Shown: positions 1 through 8,174, counted from the first letter of the stretch. The stretch is 64,000 nucleotides of DNA from UBA10646 sp046296295 (GCA_046296295.1 JBKBLG010000006.1:1-64000); one strand, 5' to 3'. Made by a program: numbers and translations. Notes: generated from the sequence alone by a model not told the origin.

Positions 1-56
1 GAAAAAATTATCCAACTCTATAAACTACTATTGGCAAGTATAGGTAACCATACAAC

Positions 57-94
57 AAAAAAAAGAGGCTATTTCTTAGTTTTGAGACAGCCTC
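57..94 (-). terminator. Rho-independent terminator of the DUF2807 gene
   Basis: Read on the minus strand, GAGGCT (89-94) can pair with AGCCTC (65-70), and the stem is followed by a run of T (A-run 57-64 on the plus strand). The structure lies directly downstream of the DUF2807 stop codon. The loop is long (18 nt). Confidence 0.6.
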
Positions 95-124
95 GTTAAC
101 CTATACATGAGAAGTGAACCCAAT

Positions 125-820
125 TTAGATACGTACAACTTGTGCTTTTCTACTACCTGAAACATTCACACTTGTAGTTGTTCCCGTATAACGAACTTTA
201 CCGCTGCCATTGATAGCTGCATTAAGTTCTTTGTTAGCTTGAACGGTTGCATTACCGCTACCATTCATAGCAATATTTACTTCGCTAGAAGCCAATTGTT
301 TAGCATCTAACTTGCCGCTTCCATTTACTTGAACATTCAGTTCTTCGGCCGCACCTTGTAACGAAGCATCGCCGCTACCTGCAATAGATACATTTACTTC
401 ATTTACCGAAAGGTTATCTAATTGCACTAAACCACTTCCATAAACGCTAATATTGAGTTCTTTACTGCTGCTAACGGCACCTGCTTTAATGTATCCGCTA
501 CCATACAAGGCAACATTTTTTAAAGTAGCCATACTGAGCTGTACTGCTACCTTACCGTGCCCACCTTTTTTTGTAATGTTTTTGAAGCGAATGGCAAGTG
601 TGTTGTTCTTCACAACAGTTTCAACATCTGCAAGATCTTCTGGTTTACCACTTAACGATACACTGTGTTCATTGCTGAACGTAATTGTAATTTGAAACGA
701 GCCATAACTGGCAATACTGTTGAAAGCCTCAAGGGTTCGTTCTTGCTGTTGAATAACGTTAGCAACGGCCGTGGTACATACCGCTAACATTACTACTAAC
801 GTGGTTAAGATACGTTGCAT
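125..820 (-). CDS. DUF2807 / head-GIN domain secreted protein
   Basis: A 231-residue exported protein with a clear signal peptide (residues 1-20, ending in AVA). After it comes a beta-rich body with six spaced G-S-G turns (YGSGYIKAG, YGSGLVQLD, AGSGDASLQ, NGSGKLDAK, NGSGNATVQ, NGSGKVRYT), the regular beta-helix pattern of the DUF2807 putative auto-transporter adhesin (head GIN) family common in Bacteroidota. No catalytic residues are evident and the molecular function is unknown; members are thought to sit in the periplasm or at the outer membrane. It stands alone on the minus strand, with a terminator just downstream and a divergent small secreted gene about 140 bp away. The ATG is supported by the signal peptide. 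Confidence 0.85.
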   Translation of the reverse strand: MQRILTTLVVMLAVCTTAVANVIQQQERTLEAFNSIASYGSFQITITFSNEHSVSLSGKPEDLADVETVVKNNTLAIRFKNITKKGGHGKVAVQLSMATLKNVALYGSGYIKAGAVSSSKELNISVYGSGLVQLDNLSVNEVNVSIAGSGDASLQGAAEELNVQVNGSGKLDAKQLASSEVNIAMNGSGNATVQANKELNAAINGSGKVRYTGTTTSVNVSGSRKAQVVRI

Positions 821-958
821 AGTTGATGTTTTTAGTATGGTACGACAAAGTAAAATGAATGTTACAAACGCTTTTACATTTTTTTATGAGTGGTAGTTTA
901 AACAATGTTTTAAAAGCTTCATCTACTACTTACAACTTTTACCTAAAAAAATTATGTT

Positions 959-1336
959 ATGAAACAGATGTTATTATTAGCGAGTGTAATGTTAGCAACT
1001 ACCTTATTTGTACAGGCGCAGTCTAAAGAAGCTTGCAAGCCTAAAGTTGCTCATCGTAAGCATTTTAAACAGCAGTTGCAACTTACCGAATCGCAGCATG
1101 AAAAAATTAAAGTGATTCAGCAAAACGGAAGAGCACAACGTACTACTATTCTAAATAACAATCAATTATCGGCTAGTGAAAAAGAAACTAAGCTATTTTC
1201 TTTAAAACAAGAGCAGCAACAAAAGATAGACGCAGTACTTACGCCAGCGCAAAGAGAGCAAGCAAAATTATTACATAAAAAGCACAAACATATTGGTAGT
1301 AAGTATCACAGTACTGTTCCGCCTGTTGTTCGTTAG
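959..1336 (+). CDS. small secreted Spy/CpxP-like protein
   Basis: A 125-residue protein with a signal peptide (about residues 1-20, ending in VQAQ) and a helical, Lys/Gln-rich mature part. Two LTxxQ-type signatures are visible (LTESQ near residue 43, LTPAQ near 94), spaced as in the Spy/CpxP/CnrR superfamily of periplasmic proteins that bind unfolded proteins or sense envelope stress. Sequence identity to Spy itself is not obvious, so the assignment is to the fold type only. The next gene downstream is another small secreted protein of similar design, suggesting a pair. The start is ATG, immediately followed by the signal peptide. Confidence 0.6.
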   Translation: MKQMLLLASVMLATTLFVQAQSKEACKPKVAHRKHFKQQLQLTESQHEKIKVIQQNGRAQRTTILNNNQLSASEKETKLFSLKQEQQQKIDAVLTPAQREQAKLLHKKHKHIGSKYHSTVPPVVR

Positions 1337-1399
1337 TCTTAAACTATTTTGCAACTACTAGGTCATAAGTTTATTACAATCACACTCAATTATAATTCA

Positions 1400-1795
1400 A
1401 TGAAACAGTTTTTATTAGTGGTATGCTGCTTTGTAGCCCTTGCTTCAAATGCACAAGCCTTCGAAGGTCGTGGCGGTGGTATGCGTAACCCTGAACAGCG
1501 TGAGCAAATGCAAAAAGAACGTTTTCAAAAGCAACTTGGTGTTACTGCTATACAAGCCGATAGTATATTAGCTGCAAATAAAGAGCTGCGTCCGCAAATG
1601 ATGCGAGTAATGCGTAGCGAGCAGGCTCCTGCAGCTAAAAAAGAAGCTATCGATAAATTACGCGATACACGTAAGCAGCGCTTACTAAAAGCAGGCTTAA
1701 CAGCTGAGCAAATTACTAAGCTAGAACAAATGGAAGCCGAGCAAATGGAGCGTTTAAGAGAACGCCGTAGCGAAGGTGGGCTTGGTGGTTTTTAA
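1400..1795 (+). CDS. small secreted helical protein, Spy/CpxP-like
   Basis: A 131-residue exported protein. An in-frame TTG lies upstream at 1349, but the signal peptide begins at ATG 1400 (MKQFLLVV.., ending ASNAQA), so that start is preferred. The mature part opens with a Gly/Arg-rich stretch (EGRGGGMRN) and continues as a charged Gln/Glu/Arg-rich helix with a LTAEQ signature near the C terminus and a Gly-rich tail. Size, composition and neighbour suggest a relative of the preceding Spy-like gene. A terminator follows at 1821. No function can be assigned. Confidence 0.6.
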   Translation: MKQFLLVVCCFVALASNAQAFEGRGGGMRNPEQREQMQKERFQKQLGVTAIQADSILAANKELRPQMMRVMRSEQAPAAKKEAIDKLRDTRKQRLLKAGLTAEQITKLEQMEAEQMERLRERRSEGGLGGF

Positions 1796-1820
1796 TTAGC
1801 ACATTTATTAAAAATGGTTT

Positions 1821-1870
1821 AAGCTTCGTGCATTAACCTTACTAGGTTACATTTGTACGAAGCTTTTTTA
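1821..1870 (+). terminator. Rho-independent terminator overlapping the next promoter
   Basis: AAGCTTCGT (1821-1829) pairs perfectly with ACGAAGCTT (1857-1865) and runs into TTTTTT. It ends only four bases before the ATG of the next gene (1874). The loop carries TACATTTG (1848-1855), a match to the Bacteroidota minus-7 element, so termination of one gene and initiation of the next appear interleaved. Confidence 0.7.
1848..1855 (+). promoter_or_regulatory. candidate minus-7 element (TACATTTG)
   Basis: Matches TAnnTTTG exactly and sits 18 bp before ATG 1874, inside the loop of the upstream terminator. It would give a very short leader. No convincing minus-33 TTG is seen at the usual spacing, which keeps confidence low. 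Confidence 0.4.
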
Positions 1871-1873
1871 ATT

Positions 1874-3043
1874 ATGCGACACTTCTGGTATCTATTGGTT
1901 GTATGTATCCTTACGGTAAATGTTAACGCTCAGGTAACTAAAGATTCTACAGCAACAAAGCGGTTTAAAATTGCCGTATTTGCACCGCTGTATATTGATA
2001 GTGCATTTGTAGGATATACTTATAAACTAGGTGCTACAAGCATGCCAAGATATATCATGAATGGGCTCGATTTTTATCATGGTGTTATGGCTGCTATTGA
2101 TACTATGAATAAGCAAAAATTGCCATTAGAAGTTCAGATCTATGATACAAAAAAAGCCGAACAATCAATAGGACAAATCATTGGTAATATTGGGCACGAA
2201 AAAATTCAACTGGTAATTGCATCTGTTACAAATGTGCAAGAGCAACAAGCTTTGGCGAGTTATGCTTTTAACAATAATATACCTGTAGTGTCGGCAACAT
2301 ATCCGAACGATGCGGGGTTGAGTATGAACCCTTTTTATATTATGCTCAATAGCAGTTTGCGTACGCATATTGATGCTCAGTTTCAATTACTAAAAAAGCA
2401 GTATTCAAAATCTGTTATTGTTGTTTTTTCTAAACAAGGTGCTTTAGAAGATAAAATAAAGCAACAATTAAAACTGTTGAATACCAATAATACATTGAGA
2501 ATTAAATTAATTAATCTTCCAGACAATTTTACCACAGATGATATACTGCTACATTTAGATTCAACAAAACAGAATATAATACTTTGCGCTAGTATAAACG
2601 AACAATTTGGTGTACAGTTGGCAAAACATATTGCAGCCGCTAAAATGTACAAAACTACTTTGTTAGGCATGCCAACATGGGCTACTGTAAATGCTTTTGA
2701 AGGTAATAGCTTTAGTAATATTGAAGTTATTTATACCACACCATTTAATCCTGCCAAAACAAATATTGCTAATAATGTACAAACCGCTTATCGGAATAAG
2801 TATGGCGGTCGCCCTTCTGATATGTTCTTGAGAGGGTACGAGAGTACACTTTATTTTGCTCGACTATTAGTGACGCATGGTAGTGACCAATTATTGCAAC
2901 AAATTAATACCGGACAAAAAGTAATCAGTGAATTTAATATTCAACCTGCATTTATTGCCGACGATAGTTATGCTCCCGATTTTTTAGAGAATAAAAAACT
3001 ATACTATCTCAAACGTTTTGAGGGTAAGGTAACTATCTGGTAA
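1874..3043 (+). CDS. periplasmic ligand-binding protein (type 1 PBP-like)
   Basis: A 389-residue exported protein. The frame is open from a TTG at 1853, but ATG 1874 begins the signal peptide (MRHFWYLLVV.., ending VNAQ). The mature sequence has the layout of type 1 periplasmic-binding proteins, as in branched-chain amino-acid receptors: an N-terminal IAVFAPLYIDSAF strand, a GLDFYHGVMAAIDTM helix, VQIYDTKK, VIASVTNVQEQQALASYA, and a FLRGYESTLYFARLLV helix near the C terminus. In Bacteroidota this fold often occurs in LysM-linked lipoproteins; no LysM repeat is seen here. No ABC permease or ATPase lies nearby, so a transport role is unproven. Codons within the signal peptide (LTVN) are written by one copy of the CCTTACGGTAAAT repeat. 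Confidence 0.7.
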   Translation: MRHFWYLLVVCILTVNVNAQVTKDSTATKRFKIAVFAPLYIDSAFVGYTYKLGATSMPRYIMNGLDFYHGVMAAIDTMNKQKLPLEVQIYDTKKAEQSIGQIIGNIGHEKIQLVIASVTNVQEQQALASYAFNNNIPVVSATYPNDAGLSMNPFYIMLNSSLRTHIDAQFQLLKKQYSKSVIVVFSKQGALEDKIKQQLKLLNTNNTLRIKLINLPDNFTTDDILLHLDSTKQNIILCASINEQFGVQLAKHIAAAKMYKTTLLGMPTWATVNAFEGNSFSNIEVIYTTPFNPAKTNIANNVQTAYRNKYGGRPSDMFLRGYESTLYFARLLVTHGSDQLLQQINTGQKVISEFNIQPAFIADDSYAPDFLENKKLYYLKRFEGKVTIW

Positions 3044-3056
3044 GTAACATTAGAAT

Positions 3057-3082
3057 AAAGCAACCTTTGCGGTTGCTTTATT
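3057..3082 (+). terminator. Rho-independent terminator after the PBP-like gene
   Basis: AAAGCAACC (3057-3065) pairs with GGTTGCTTT (3071-3079) over a 5-nt loop (TTTGC). A short T-rich tail follows. It lies 14 bp after the stop codon. Confidence 0.75.
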
Positions 3083-3100
3083 GTTGTATAACTAAAAGGG

Positions 3101-3274
3101 ATGGCAAAAGATGGTTTCAAGGGCAACAAAAGTTACTTGCCAACTAAAGATTGTATAGTATGTAAGCGTCCATTTGCATGGCGTAAAAACTGGGAAAAAA
3201 ATTGGAATGAAATCAAGTACTGCAGTAATGCCTGCCGAGCCAAAGCAAAGAGAAATAAAGCTACTTCGCAATAA
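3101..3274 (+). CDS. DUF2256 zinc-ribbon-like small protein
   Basis: A 57-codon gene starting MAKDGFKGNK. It contains CIVCKRPFAWRKNWEKNW followed by KYCSNACRAKAK: two CxxC/CxxxC-type cysteine pairs around a tryptophan-rich core, the signature of the DUF2256 family. Function is unknown; the cysteines suggest a bound zinc. In other bacteria the family is often found near photolyase/cryptochrome genes; here it precedes DNA-processing genes (exonuclease and ligase) by 26 bp on the same strand and could be co-transcribed with them. The start is the first ATG after the upstream terminator. The minus-strand frame across this interval is a shadow. Confidence 0.85.
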   Translation: MAKDGFKGNKSYLPTKDCIVCKRPFAWRKNWEKNWNEIKYCSNACRAKAKRNKATSQ

Positions 3275-3276
3275 AT

Positions 3277-3291
3277 ATTTACGTAAGTAAA
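3277..3291 (+). repeat. ATTTACGTAAGT sister motif
   Basis: ATTTACGTAAGTAAA lies in the 26-bp gap between the DUF2256 gene and the exonuclease gene. The same 12-mer ATTTACGTAAGT occurs exactly at 9023, 34416 and 44177, and in reverse at 46337. It resembles the 13-bp repeat but lacks the central base (TTAC-GTAA instead of TTAC-G-GTAA). Confidence 0.6.
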
Positions 3292-3300
3292 ACATCTATT

Positions 3301-4326
3301 TTGGCACTAATAGAGTTCACAGATATTGGTTTGTATTGTCCGCAAGGCAATTTTTATATCGATCCGTGGCGTGGTGTTGAGCGTGCATTAATAACACATG
3401 CTCATAGCGATCATGCACGCTGGGGTAGCCGATATTATTTGGCACATCACGATAGTATTCCCATATTAAATGCAAGGCTTGGAAGCTTGCAATATCAAGG
3501 CATTGCTTGGGGTGAGGCATTGTATATGAACGGGGTAGAAGTTACTTATTTTCCTGCTGGGCATGTTATAGGAAGTAGTCAAATCAGGTTGCGTTATAAA
3601 GGCGAAACTTGGGTATTCACGGGCGATTATAAAACTGAAAACGATGGTATTAGTGGTGCTTGGGAGCCTGTAGCTTGTGATAATTTTATTACTGAAAGTA
3701 CATTCGGATTACCCATTTATCAATGGCAACCGCAACGAGTATTGTTCAACGATATTCAAAATTGGGTAATGCAAAACCAAGCACAGCAAATAAGCAGCAT
3801 ATTGGTTGCGTATAGCCTTGGTAGGGCGCAACGTGTTTTAAAAGCATTAGAACCCTTACGGGTAAAAGTTTGGATGCATGGTGCTATATGGGCCATGCAC
3901 GAAGCATTGTGCCAAGGGCTACCCAACTATTTCGGACGTAATATGCAAGTTGAAAGAGTTACAGCCCAAACACCTAAAGAAGCATTGAAAGGCGCTGTTG
4001 TAATAGCACCACCAAGTGCCGATGGTACACCGTGGATGAAGCGTTTTACACCTTACGAAACAGGCGTGTGTAGTGGTTGGATGCAGGTGCGTGGTAATAT
4101 TCGCCGACGTAATGCCGACAAAGGATTTGCTATGAGTGATCATTGCGATTGGCCTTCGTTGTTGCAAGCAGTGAAAGCTACGGGTGCCTCAAAAGTTTTT
4201 GTTACACATGGCTTTCAGGCTGCTTTTAGTAGATACCTTAATGAACAAGGCATCTGGAGTAAAGAAGTTGTAACACAATATGGAGGTGAGGAAGCTGCTT
4301 CAGCCAATACAGAGGAAAAAATATAA
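3301..4326 (+). CDS. ligase-associated DNA exonuclease (metallo-beta-lactamase fold)
   Basis: A 341-residue protein opening with LIEFTDIGLYCPQGNFYIDP, typical of the ligase-associated DNA exonuclease (mRNA 3'-end processing factor-like) branch of the metallo-beta-lactamase superfamily. The metal motif HxHxDH is H33-A-H-S-D-H38; further beta-CASP landmarks are PAGHVIGSSQI near residue 86, FTGDYKTE near 110 and SDHCDWPSLL near 280. Known relatives are co-encoded with an ATP-dependent ligase and act on DNA ends. The start is TTG at 3301 because no ATG precedes the conserved N terminus; this is the least certain part of the call. The ligase gene follows 31 bp downstream. Confidence 0.85.
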   Translation: MALIEFTDIGLYCPQGNFYIDPWRGVERALITHAHSDHARWGSRYYLAHHDSIPILNARLGSLQYQGIAWGEALYMNGVEVTYFPAGHVIGSSQIRLRYKGETWVFTGDYKTENDGISGAWEPVACDNFITESTFGLPIYQWQPQRVLFNDIQNWVMQNQAQQISSILVAYSLGRAQRVLKALEPLRVKVWMHGAIWAMHEALCQGLPNYFGRNMQVERVTAQTPKEALKGAVVIAPPSADGTPWMKRFTPYETGVCSGWMQVRGNIRRRNADKGFAMSDHCDWPSLLQAVKATGASKVFVTHGFQAAFSRYLNEQGIWSKEVVTQYGGEEAASANTEEKI

Positions 4327-4357
4327 CAATAACTTTAATAAATATATTTTAATATAT

Positions 4358-5974
4358 ATGACCCCTTTTGCAGCTTTTTGTAATCTCGTACACTTGTTGG
4401 GTAGCAGTACTAAAACCAACGAGAAGCTGCAAGCATTAACCAATTATTTAGCTACAGCTACCAATGCCGATAAAGTTTGGGTTATTGCTTTGTTTAGTGG
4501 TAGGCGACCGAAACGCTTAGTAAGTAGTACTACGTTACAGTTGTGGTGTACAGAAATTACAGCATTGCCTTTATGGTTGTTTGAAGAAAGCTATCATACC
4601 GTGGGCGATTTGGGTGAAACAATTGCATTGCTATTGCCGCATCCTATTGGTACGCCTACCTGTACTTCGTTAAGTGCTTTTATGCTACAAATGCAAGCTT
4701 TGCAATCGGCTGACGAAACCGAGAAAAAAAAGTTTATTATCACTAACTGGAAGGCTTTAAATACTAAAGAACGTTTTGTATTTAATAAACTCATGTCTGG
4801 TAGTTTTAGAATTGGTGTAAGTCAAAAAACAATTGTCAATGCACTCGCAAAAACCACTGGGTTAGATGCTGCTGTTATTGCACATTGTATCAGCGGTCAT
4901 TGGAATCCTGCCACTACTGCATTTGAAACCTTGGTCCAACCCAATGCAACTCAGTTTGATGATAGTAAGCCGTATCCCTTTTATTTAGCCTATCCTTTAG
5001 AAGAAGCACCTACCAATCTGGGTGAACCCAAAGCATGGCAAGCCGAGTGGAAATGGAATGGCATTCGCGGACAAATTATTCAAAGAAATCAACAACTGTA
5101 TGTATGGAGTCGTGGCGAAGAACTTATGACCGATAAATTTCCTGAGTATCAGGCATTGCAAGCATTGCTACCAAATGGTACAGTTATCGATGGCGAAATT
5201 GTTCCGGCTATTGCGGGTAAGCCTTTGCCATTTGCAGTAATGCAAACACGTATTGGACGTAAAACAATTACCAAAAAACAACTGCAAGCAGCACCTATTA
5301 CTTTTTTTGCTTACGACCTACTAGAGTGGCAAGGAGTTGATATTCGAACAGCACCGTTACAACAACGTCGTACCTTGCTAGAACAATTAGTAGCAGAAGT
5401 ACAACATCCATCTTTAATGCTATCGCCTACCATTGCATTTGAAAGTTGGGATACTTTAATTGCCTTGCGGCAAATGAGCCGCGAGCACTTGGCAGAAGGT
5501 ATCATGCTCAAACGCTTACAAAGCACTTATCAGGTAGGAAGAAAAGTTGGCGATTGGTGGAAGTGGAAAGTAGATCCGCTTAGTATTGATGCCGTACTTA
5601 TTTATGCACAGAAAGGCCACGGTAGAAGAAGCAATTTATATACCGATTATACATTTGCCGTAAGGGATGGTGATACATTGGTATCTTTTGCGAAAGCTTA
5701 TAGCGGATTAACAGATAAAGAATTTGCAGCTGTAGATGCATTTGTGAAAGCTAATAGTATTGAAAAGTTTGGCCCAGTGCGTACCGTTAAACCTGAACTT
5801 GTATTTGAAATTGGGTTCGAGGGCATTGCTGCAAGTAATCGGCACAAAAGTGGTGTGGCCTTACGATTTCCAAGAATGTTACGTTGGCGGCACGATAAAA
5901 CTGTCAACGATATTAATACACTTGCCGATTTAAAACAACTCTTAGCGGTTCATAATAGTGTTGAAAAAAGCTAA
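4358..5974 (+). CDS. ATP-dependent DNA ligase
   Basis: A 538-residue ligase. ATG 4358 is chosen over an in-frame upstream start (4280) that would overlap the exonuclease gene. Domains in order: an N-terminal DNA-binding domain (about 1-200), the nucleotidyltransferase core with motif I EWKWNGIR (adenylated Lys about residue 232), SRGEE, DGEIV, FFAYDLLE, EGIMLKR, WWKWK, and an OB-fold C terminus. Motif I reads K-W-N-G where K-x-D-G is usual; K-x-N-G variants exist among ATP ligases. It seals nicks with ATP, probably in repair. Usual partners in this cassette (an Lhr-type helicase and a PdeM-like phosphoesterase) are absent downstream, where only a decayed frame is found. Confidence 0.9.
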   Translation: MTPFAAFCNLVHLLGSSTKTNEKLQALTNYLATATNADKVWVIALFSGRRPKRLVSSTTLQLWCTEITALPLWLFEESYHTVGDLGETIALLLPHPIGTPTCTSLSAFMLQMQALQSADETEKKKFIITNWKALNTKERFVFNKLMSGSFRIGVSQKTIVNALAKTTGLDAAVIAHCISGHWNPATTAFETLVQPNATQFDDSKPYPFYLAYPLEEAPTNLGEPKAWQAEWKWNGIRGQIIQRNQQLYVWSRGEELMTDKFPEYQALQALLPNGTVIDGEIVPAIAGKPLPFAVMQTRIGRKTITKKQLQAAPITFFAYDLLEWQGVDIRTAPLQQRRTLLEQLVAEVQHPSLMLSPTIAFESWDTLIALRQMSREHLAEGIMLKRLQSTYQVGRKVGDWWKWKVDPLSIDAVLIYAQKGHGRRSNLYTDYTFAVRDGDTLVSFAKAYSGLTDKEFAAVDAFVKANSIEKFGPVRTVKPELVFEIGFEGIAASNRHKSGVALRFPRMLRWRHDKTVNDINTLADLKQLLAVHNSVEKS

Positions 5975-6408
5975 TATGTTTGAGGCATGGCCTTCCTATG
6001 CTTCCAAATGTAATTTTTGCCTTTAATGGTTATATTTCCTTTGGTAATTAAAGCGGCAGGCTCAACTGTAGTATGGTTGGGCCAAATAATTTTTCCTTTT
6101 GTATAAGCCCCAATGGTAATGTTAGCTACTCAAACGAAATCTGATTTACCGCAAGGTATTATCTATATTGTTTTGCTCGATCTACGTAACAAAGCCAAAT
6201 CTCTTACAGGCGCATAGCTATCGGCTCAAAAAATAGTAGTTTGGTATGAACTGCATACTTGTTCTGCCGCTGCGAAGGCTTCTATTACATTCTCCTGAAA
6301 GTCGCCGCCACTGCCATTTTCCATGGCTTGCAGTACTAATTTTTTTAGCACTTGTAATATTGCTAAATGAGGTGGTATCAATACTGCCTGGTAGCAAGTT
6401 ATTAATTG
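5971..6408 (-). pseudogene. decayed reading frame with three in-frame stops
   Basis: Read on the minus strand, one frame runs from about 6408 to a TAG at 5971-5973 with a protein-like composition (..LVLQAMENGSGGDF.., ..ADSYAPVRDLALLRRS.., ..ANITIGAYTKGKIIWPN.., ..ALITKGNITIKGK..). It is broken by TGA, TAG and TGA, all in the same frame without any shift. That pattern fits a gene lost by point mutation. Its end overlaps the ligase stop codon in convergent orientation. I do not recognise the family. The interval otherwise holds one repeat copy (6144) and nothing else I can name. The plus-strand frame at 6246-6455 looks like a shadow. Confidence 0.4.
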
Positions 6409-6439
6409 TTATAAGCAATAAATATGTGTTTGTTAAGCC

Positions 6440-6490
6440 TTACGGAAAAAAATAATGCCGCCCTCTGGGCGGCATTATTTTTTTCCGTAA
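6440..6490. terminator. bidirectional terminator, perfect 24-bp inverted repeat
   Basis: Positions 6440-6463 and 6467-6490 form a perfect 24-bp inverted repeat with a 3-nt loop: TTACGG, seven A, TAATGCCGCCC, TCT and the mirror image. On the minus strand it lies 20 bp past the glutamate dehydrogenase stop. The A/T runs inside the stem supply U-tracts for both directions. The outer arm begins CCTTACGG, the left half of the dispersed repeat. Confidence 0.85.
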
Positions 6491-6509
6491 TATCTTAAAT
6501 TACGATCTA

Positions 6510-7931
6510 CTATGGGAAAATGCCTAGTTCTGCATAGCTAACACCAACTTTATTAATAGCATTCACATAAGCTGCAGTACGCATATCAGGTATAGCAGGG
6601 TTCGCCTTCCAGATATCCATAATTTCACGTGTAGCCGTAACCATAGTTTCTTCTAAGCCACTATGCACTAAATCAACCTCTTCTGGTCCGTGCATTATAA
6701 AGCTACGTTCGGCAGCGCTTACTTGCTTACCAGTTAAGCCCTCTATTTGACCCAAAATATGCGAGTTCATGTTTTCTGTAAAACGCTTTTCCATGCGGCC
6801 ATAACGAACATGGCTTAGGTTCTTTAACCATTCAAAATAACTTACAGTAACCCCACCTGCGTTTAAGTACATATCGGGCACAACAAGCGTACCTTTTTTG
6901 ATGAAAATTTCATCTGCATCAGGGGTTAAAGGGCCATTAGCAGCTTCACCAATAATTTTAGCTTGTACACGTTCTGCGTTTTCGCCATTAATTACGTTCT
7001 CAAGTGCAGCCGGTATTAAAATATCGCAAGGTAATTCTAAGGCATCGCTACTTTTAGTAAGGTTGGTAGCGCCTGGAAAGTTTAATATACTTCCTGTAGC
7101 CTTACGATGTTGAAACACCTCTTCTTCATTTAAGCCATCGGCATTGTAGATAGCACCCTCATATTCTGCAATAGCAACAATTTTGCTGCCGCCACGCTCA
7201 CGGAAAAATTTGGCACTGTGGTAACCTACATTACCTAAGCCTTGTACCACAACTGTTTTACCCTCTGTACCAACACTTAAGCCAAGTTTAGCCATTACAT
7301 CGGGCATGTTACAAACTTCACGAATGCCGAAGAACACACCAAGGCCAGTTGCTTCTTTTCGGCCACGTACACCACCTTGTGTAATAGGCTTACCTGTAAC
7401 ACAACCTGCAGCATCAATTTCACCAGGTTTCAAACTTTGGTATGTATCAACAATCCATGCCATTTCACGCTCACCTGTTCCATAATCTGGGGCAGGAACA
7501 TCGGTACCAGGGCCGATGAAGTTTTTCTTTACAAGTTCTGCTGTATAGCGGCGTGTAATTTTTTCTAGTTCGTAAGCACTGTATTTGCGTGGATTAATTT
7601 TAATACCACCTTTGCCACCACCGAATGGTACGTTCACGATAGCACACTTGTAGGTCATTAAAGCTGCAAGTGCCATTACCTCATCTTGGTTTACTTCATC
7701 GCTAAAGCGAATACCACCTTTACAAGGTGTTTTATGGTGGCTGTGTTGCACACGGTATGCTTCAATTACTTCGATACGTCCATCGTCCATTTTAACGGGG
7801 AACTTCATACGATAAACGCTGTTACAAGCTTTAATTTGTTCCAGCAAGCCTTTATCTAGGTTGGTAAAGGCTGCGGCCTTATCGAAACTCCGTTCTACGC
7901 TTTTGAAAAAGCTATAGTTTGTGTTACTCAT
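6510..7931 (-). CDS. glutamate dehydrogenase (Glu/Leu/Phe/Val dehydrogenase family)
   Basis: A 473-residue cytosolic enzyme for reversible oxidative deamination of glutamate to 2-oxoglutarate and ammonia. Family landmarks: KGGIRFS at residues 71-77 (substrate-binding Lys), VPFGGGKGGIKI at 101-112 (catalytic Lys region), GPGTDVPAPDYGTGEREMAW, the Rossmann GLGNVG near 230, and LIPAALENVI and NAGGVTVSYFEW in the C-terminal half. Length and motifs fit a hexameric GDH; the NAD/NADP preference cannot be read with confidence. It is the last gene of a minus-strand run (tdk, ccmB, ccmC, ccmD), 42 bp after ccmD, and ends in a strong bidirectional terminator. Confidence 0.93.
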   Translation of the reverse strand: MSNTNYSFFKSVERSFDKAAAFTNLDKGLLEQIKACNSVYRMKFPVKMDDGRIEVIEAYRVQHSHHKTPCKGGIRFSDEVNQDEVMALAALMTYKCAIVNVPFGGGKGGIKINPRKYSAYELEKITRRYTAELVKKNFIGPGTDVPAPDYGTGEREMAWIVDTYQSLKPGEIDAAGCVTGKPITQGGVRGRKEATGLGVFFGIREVCNMPDVMAKLGLSVGTEGKTVVVQGLGNVGYHSAKFFRERGGSKIVAIAEYEGAIYNADGLNEEEVFQHRKATGSILNFPGATNLTKSSDALELPCDILIPAALENVINGENAERVQAKIIGEAANGPLTPDADEIFIKKGTLVVPDMYLNAGGVTVSYFEWLKNLSHVRYGRMEKRFTENMNSHILGQIEGLTGKQVSAAERSFIMHGPEEVDLVHSGLEETMVTATREIMDIWKANPAIPDMRTAAYVNAINKVGVSYAELGIFP

Positions 7932-7973
7932 GAAACTGGTGTTTAGAAAATGATAATATATGGTTTACAATCG

Positions 7974-8174
7974 TTATGGGTTGCGTTGCTCAAGCTTGGT
8001 AATTTTTTTATCTAGGTTTAGTAGGTATACAAACAAGCCTGCAACGATGATAACAACTACGGCTACCACAACATACACTTTGCCATCTCGTTCAAGTAGC
8101 GATGGTGTGCTTTGCGCATTTACCGTAAGGGAACATAACAAGGCTAGTAGTGTAGCCATTATACTATTTCGCAT
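7974..8174 (-). CDS. ccmD: CcmD-like small membrane protein
   Basis: A 66-residue protein with a signal-like N terminus (ending VNAQ), one transmembrane segment (about residues 33-52) and a basic tail LDKKITKLEQ, the pattern of Bacteroidota CcmD-family proteins. In the c-type cytochrome maturation (Ccm) system CcmD helps release haem-loaded CcmE from CcmC. Its start codon lies inside the end of ccmC (11-nt overlap), which supports translational coupling. Identification relies mainly on position and topology, since the protein is short. The codons for SLTVNA before the cleavage site contain one exact copy of the dispersed repeat (8118). Confidence 0.75.
   Translation of the reverse strand: MRNSIMATLLALLCSLTVNAQSTPSLLERDGKVYVVVAVVVIIVAGLFVYLLNLDKKITKLEQRNP

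Noticed and set aside
453..695. Plus-strand open frame inside the DUF2807 gene
   Set aside because: It is antisense to a clearly coding gene with a signal peptide and regular repeats; its composition is that of a shadow frame.
3092..3295. Minus-strand 67-codon frame over the DUF2256 gene
   Set aside because: The plus strand encodes a recognisable cysteine-rich family in the same DNA; the minus frame has no start context and no motif.
6246..6455. Plus-strand 69-codon frame over the decayed gene
   Set aside because: It ends inside the terminator stem, has a composition typical of an antisense shadow, and the minus frame looks more like former protein.
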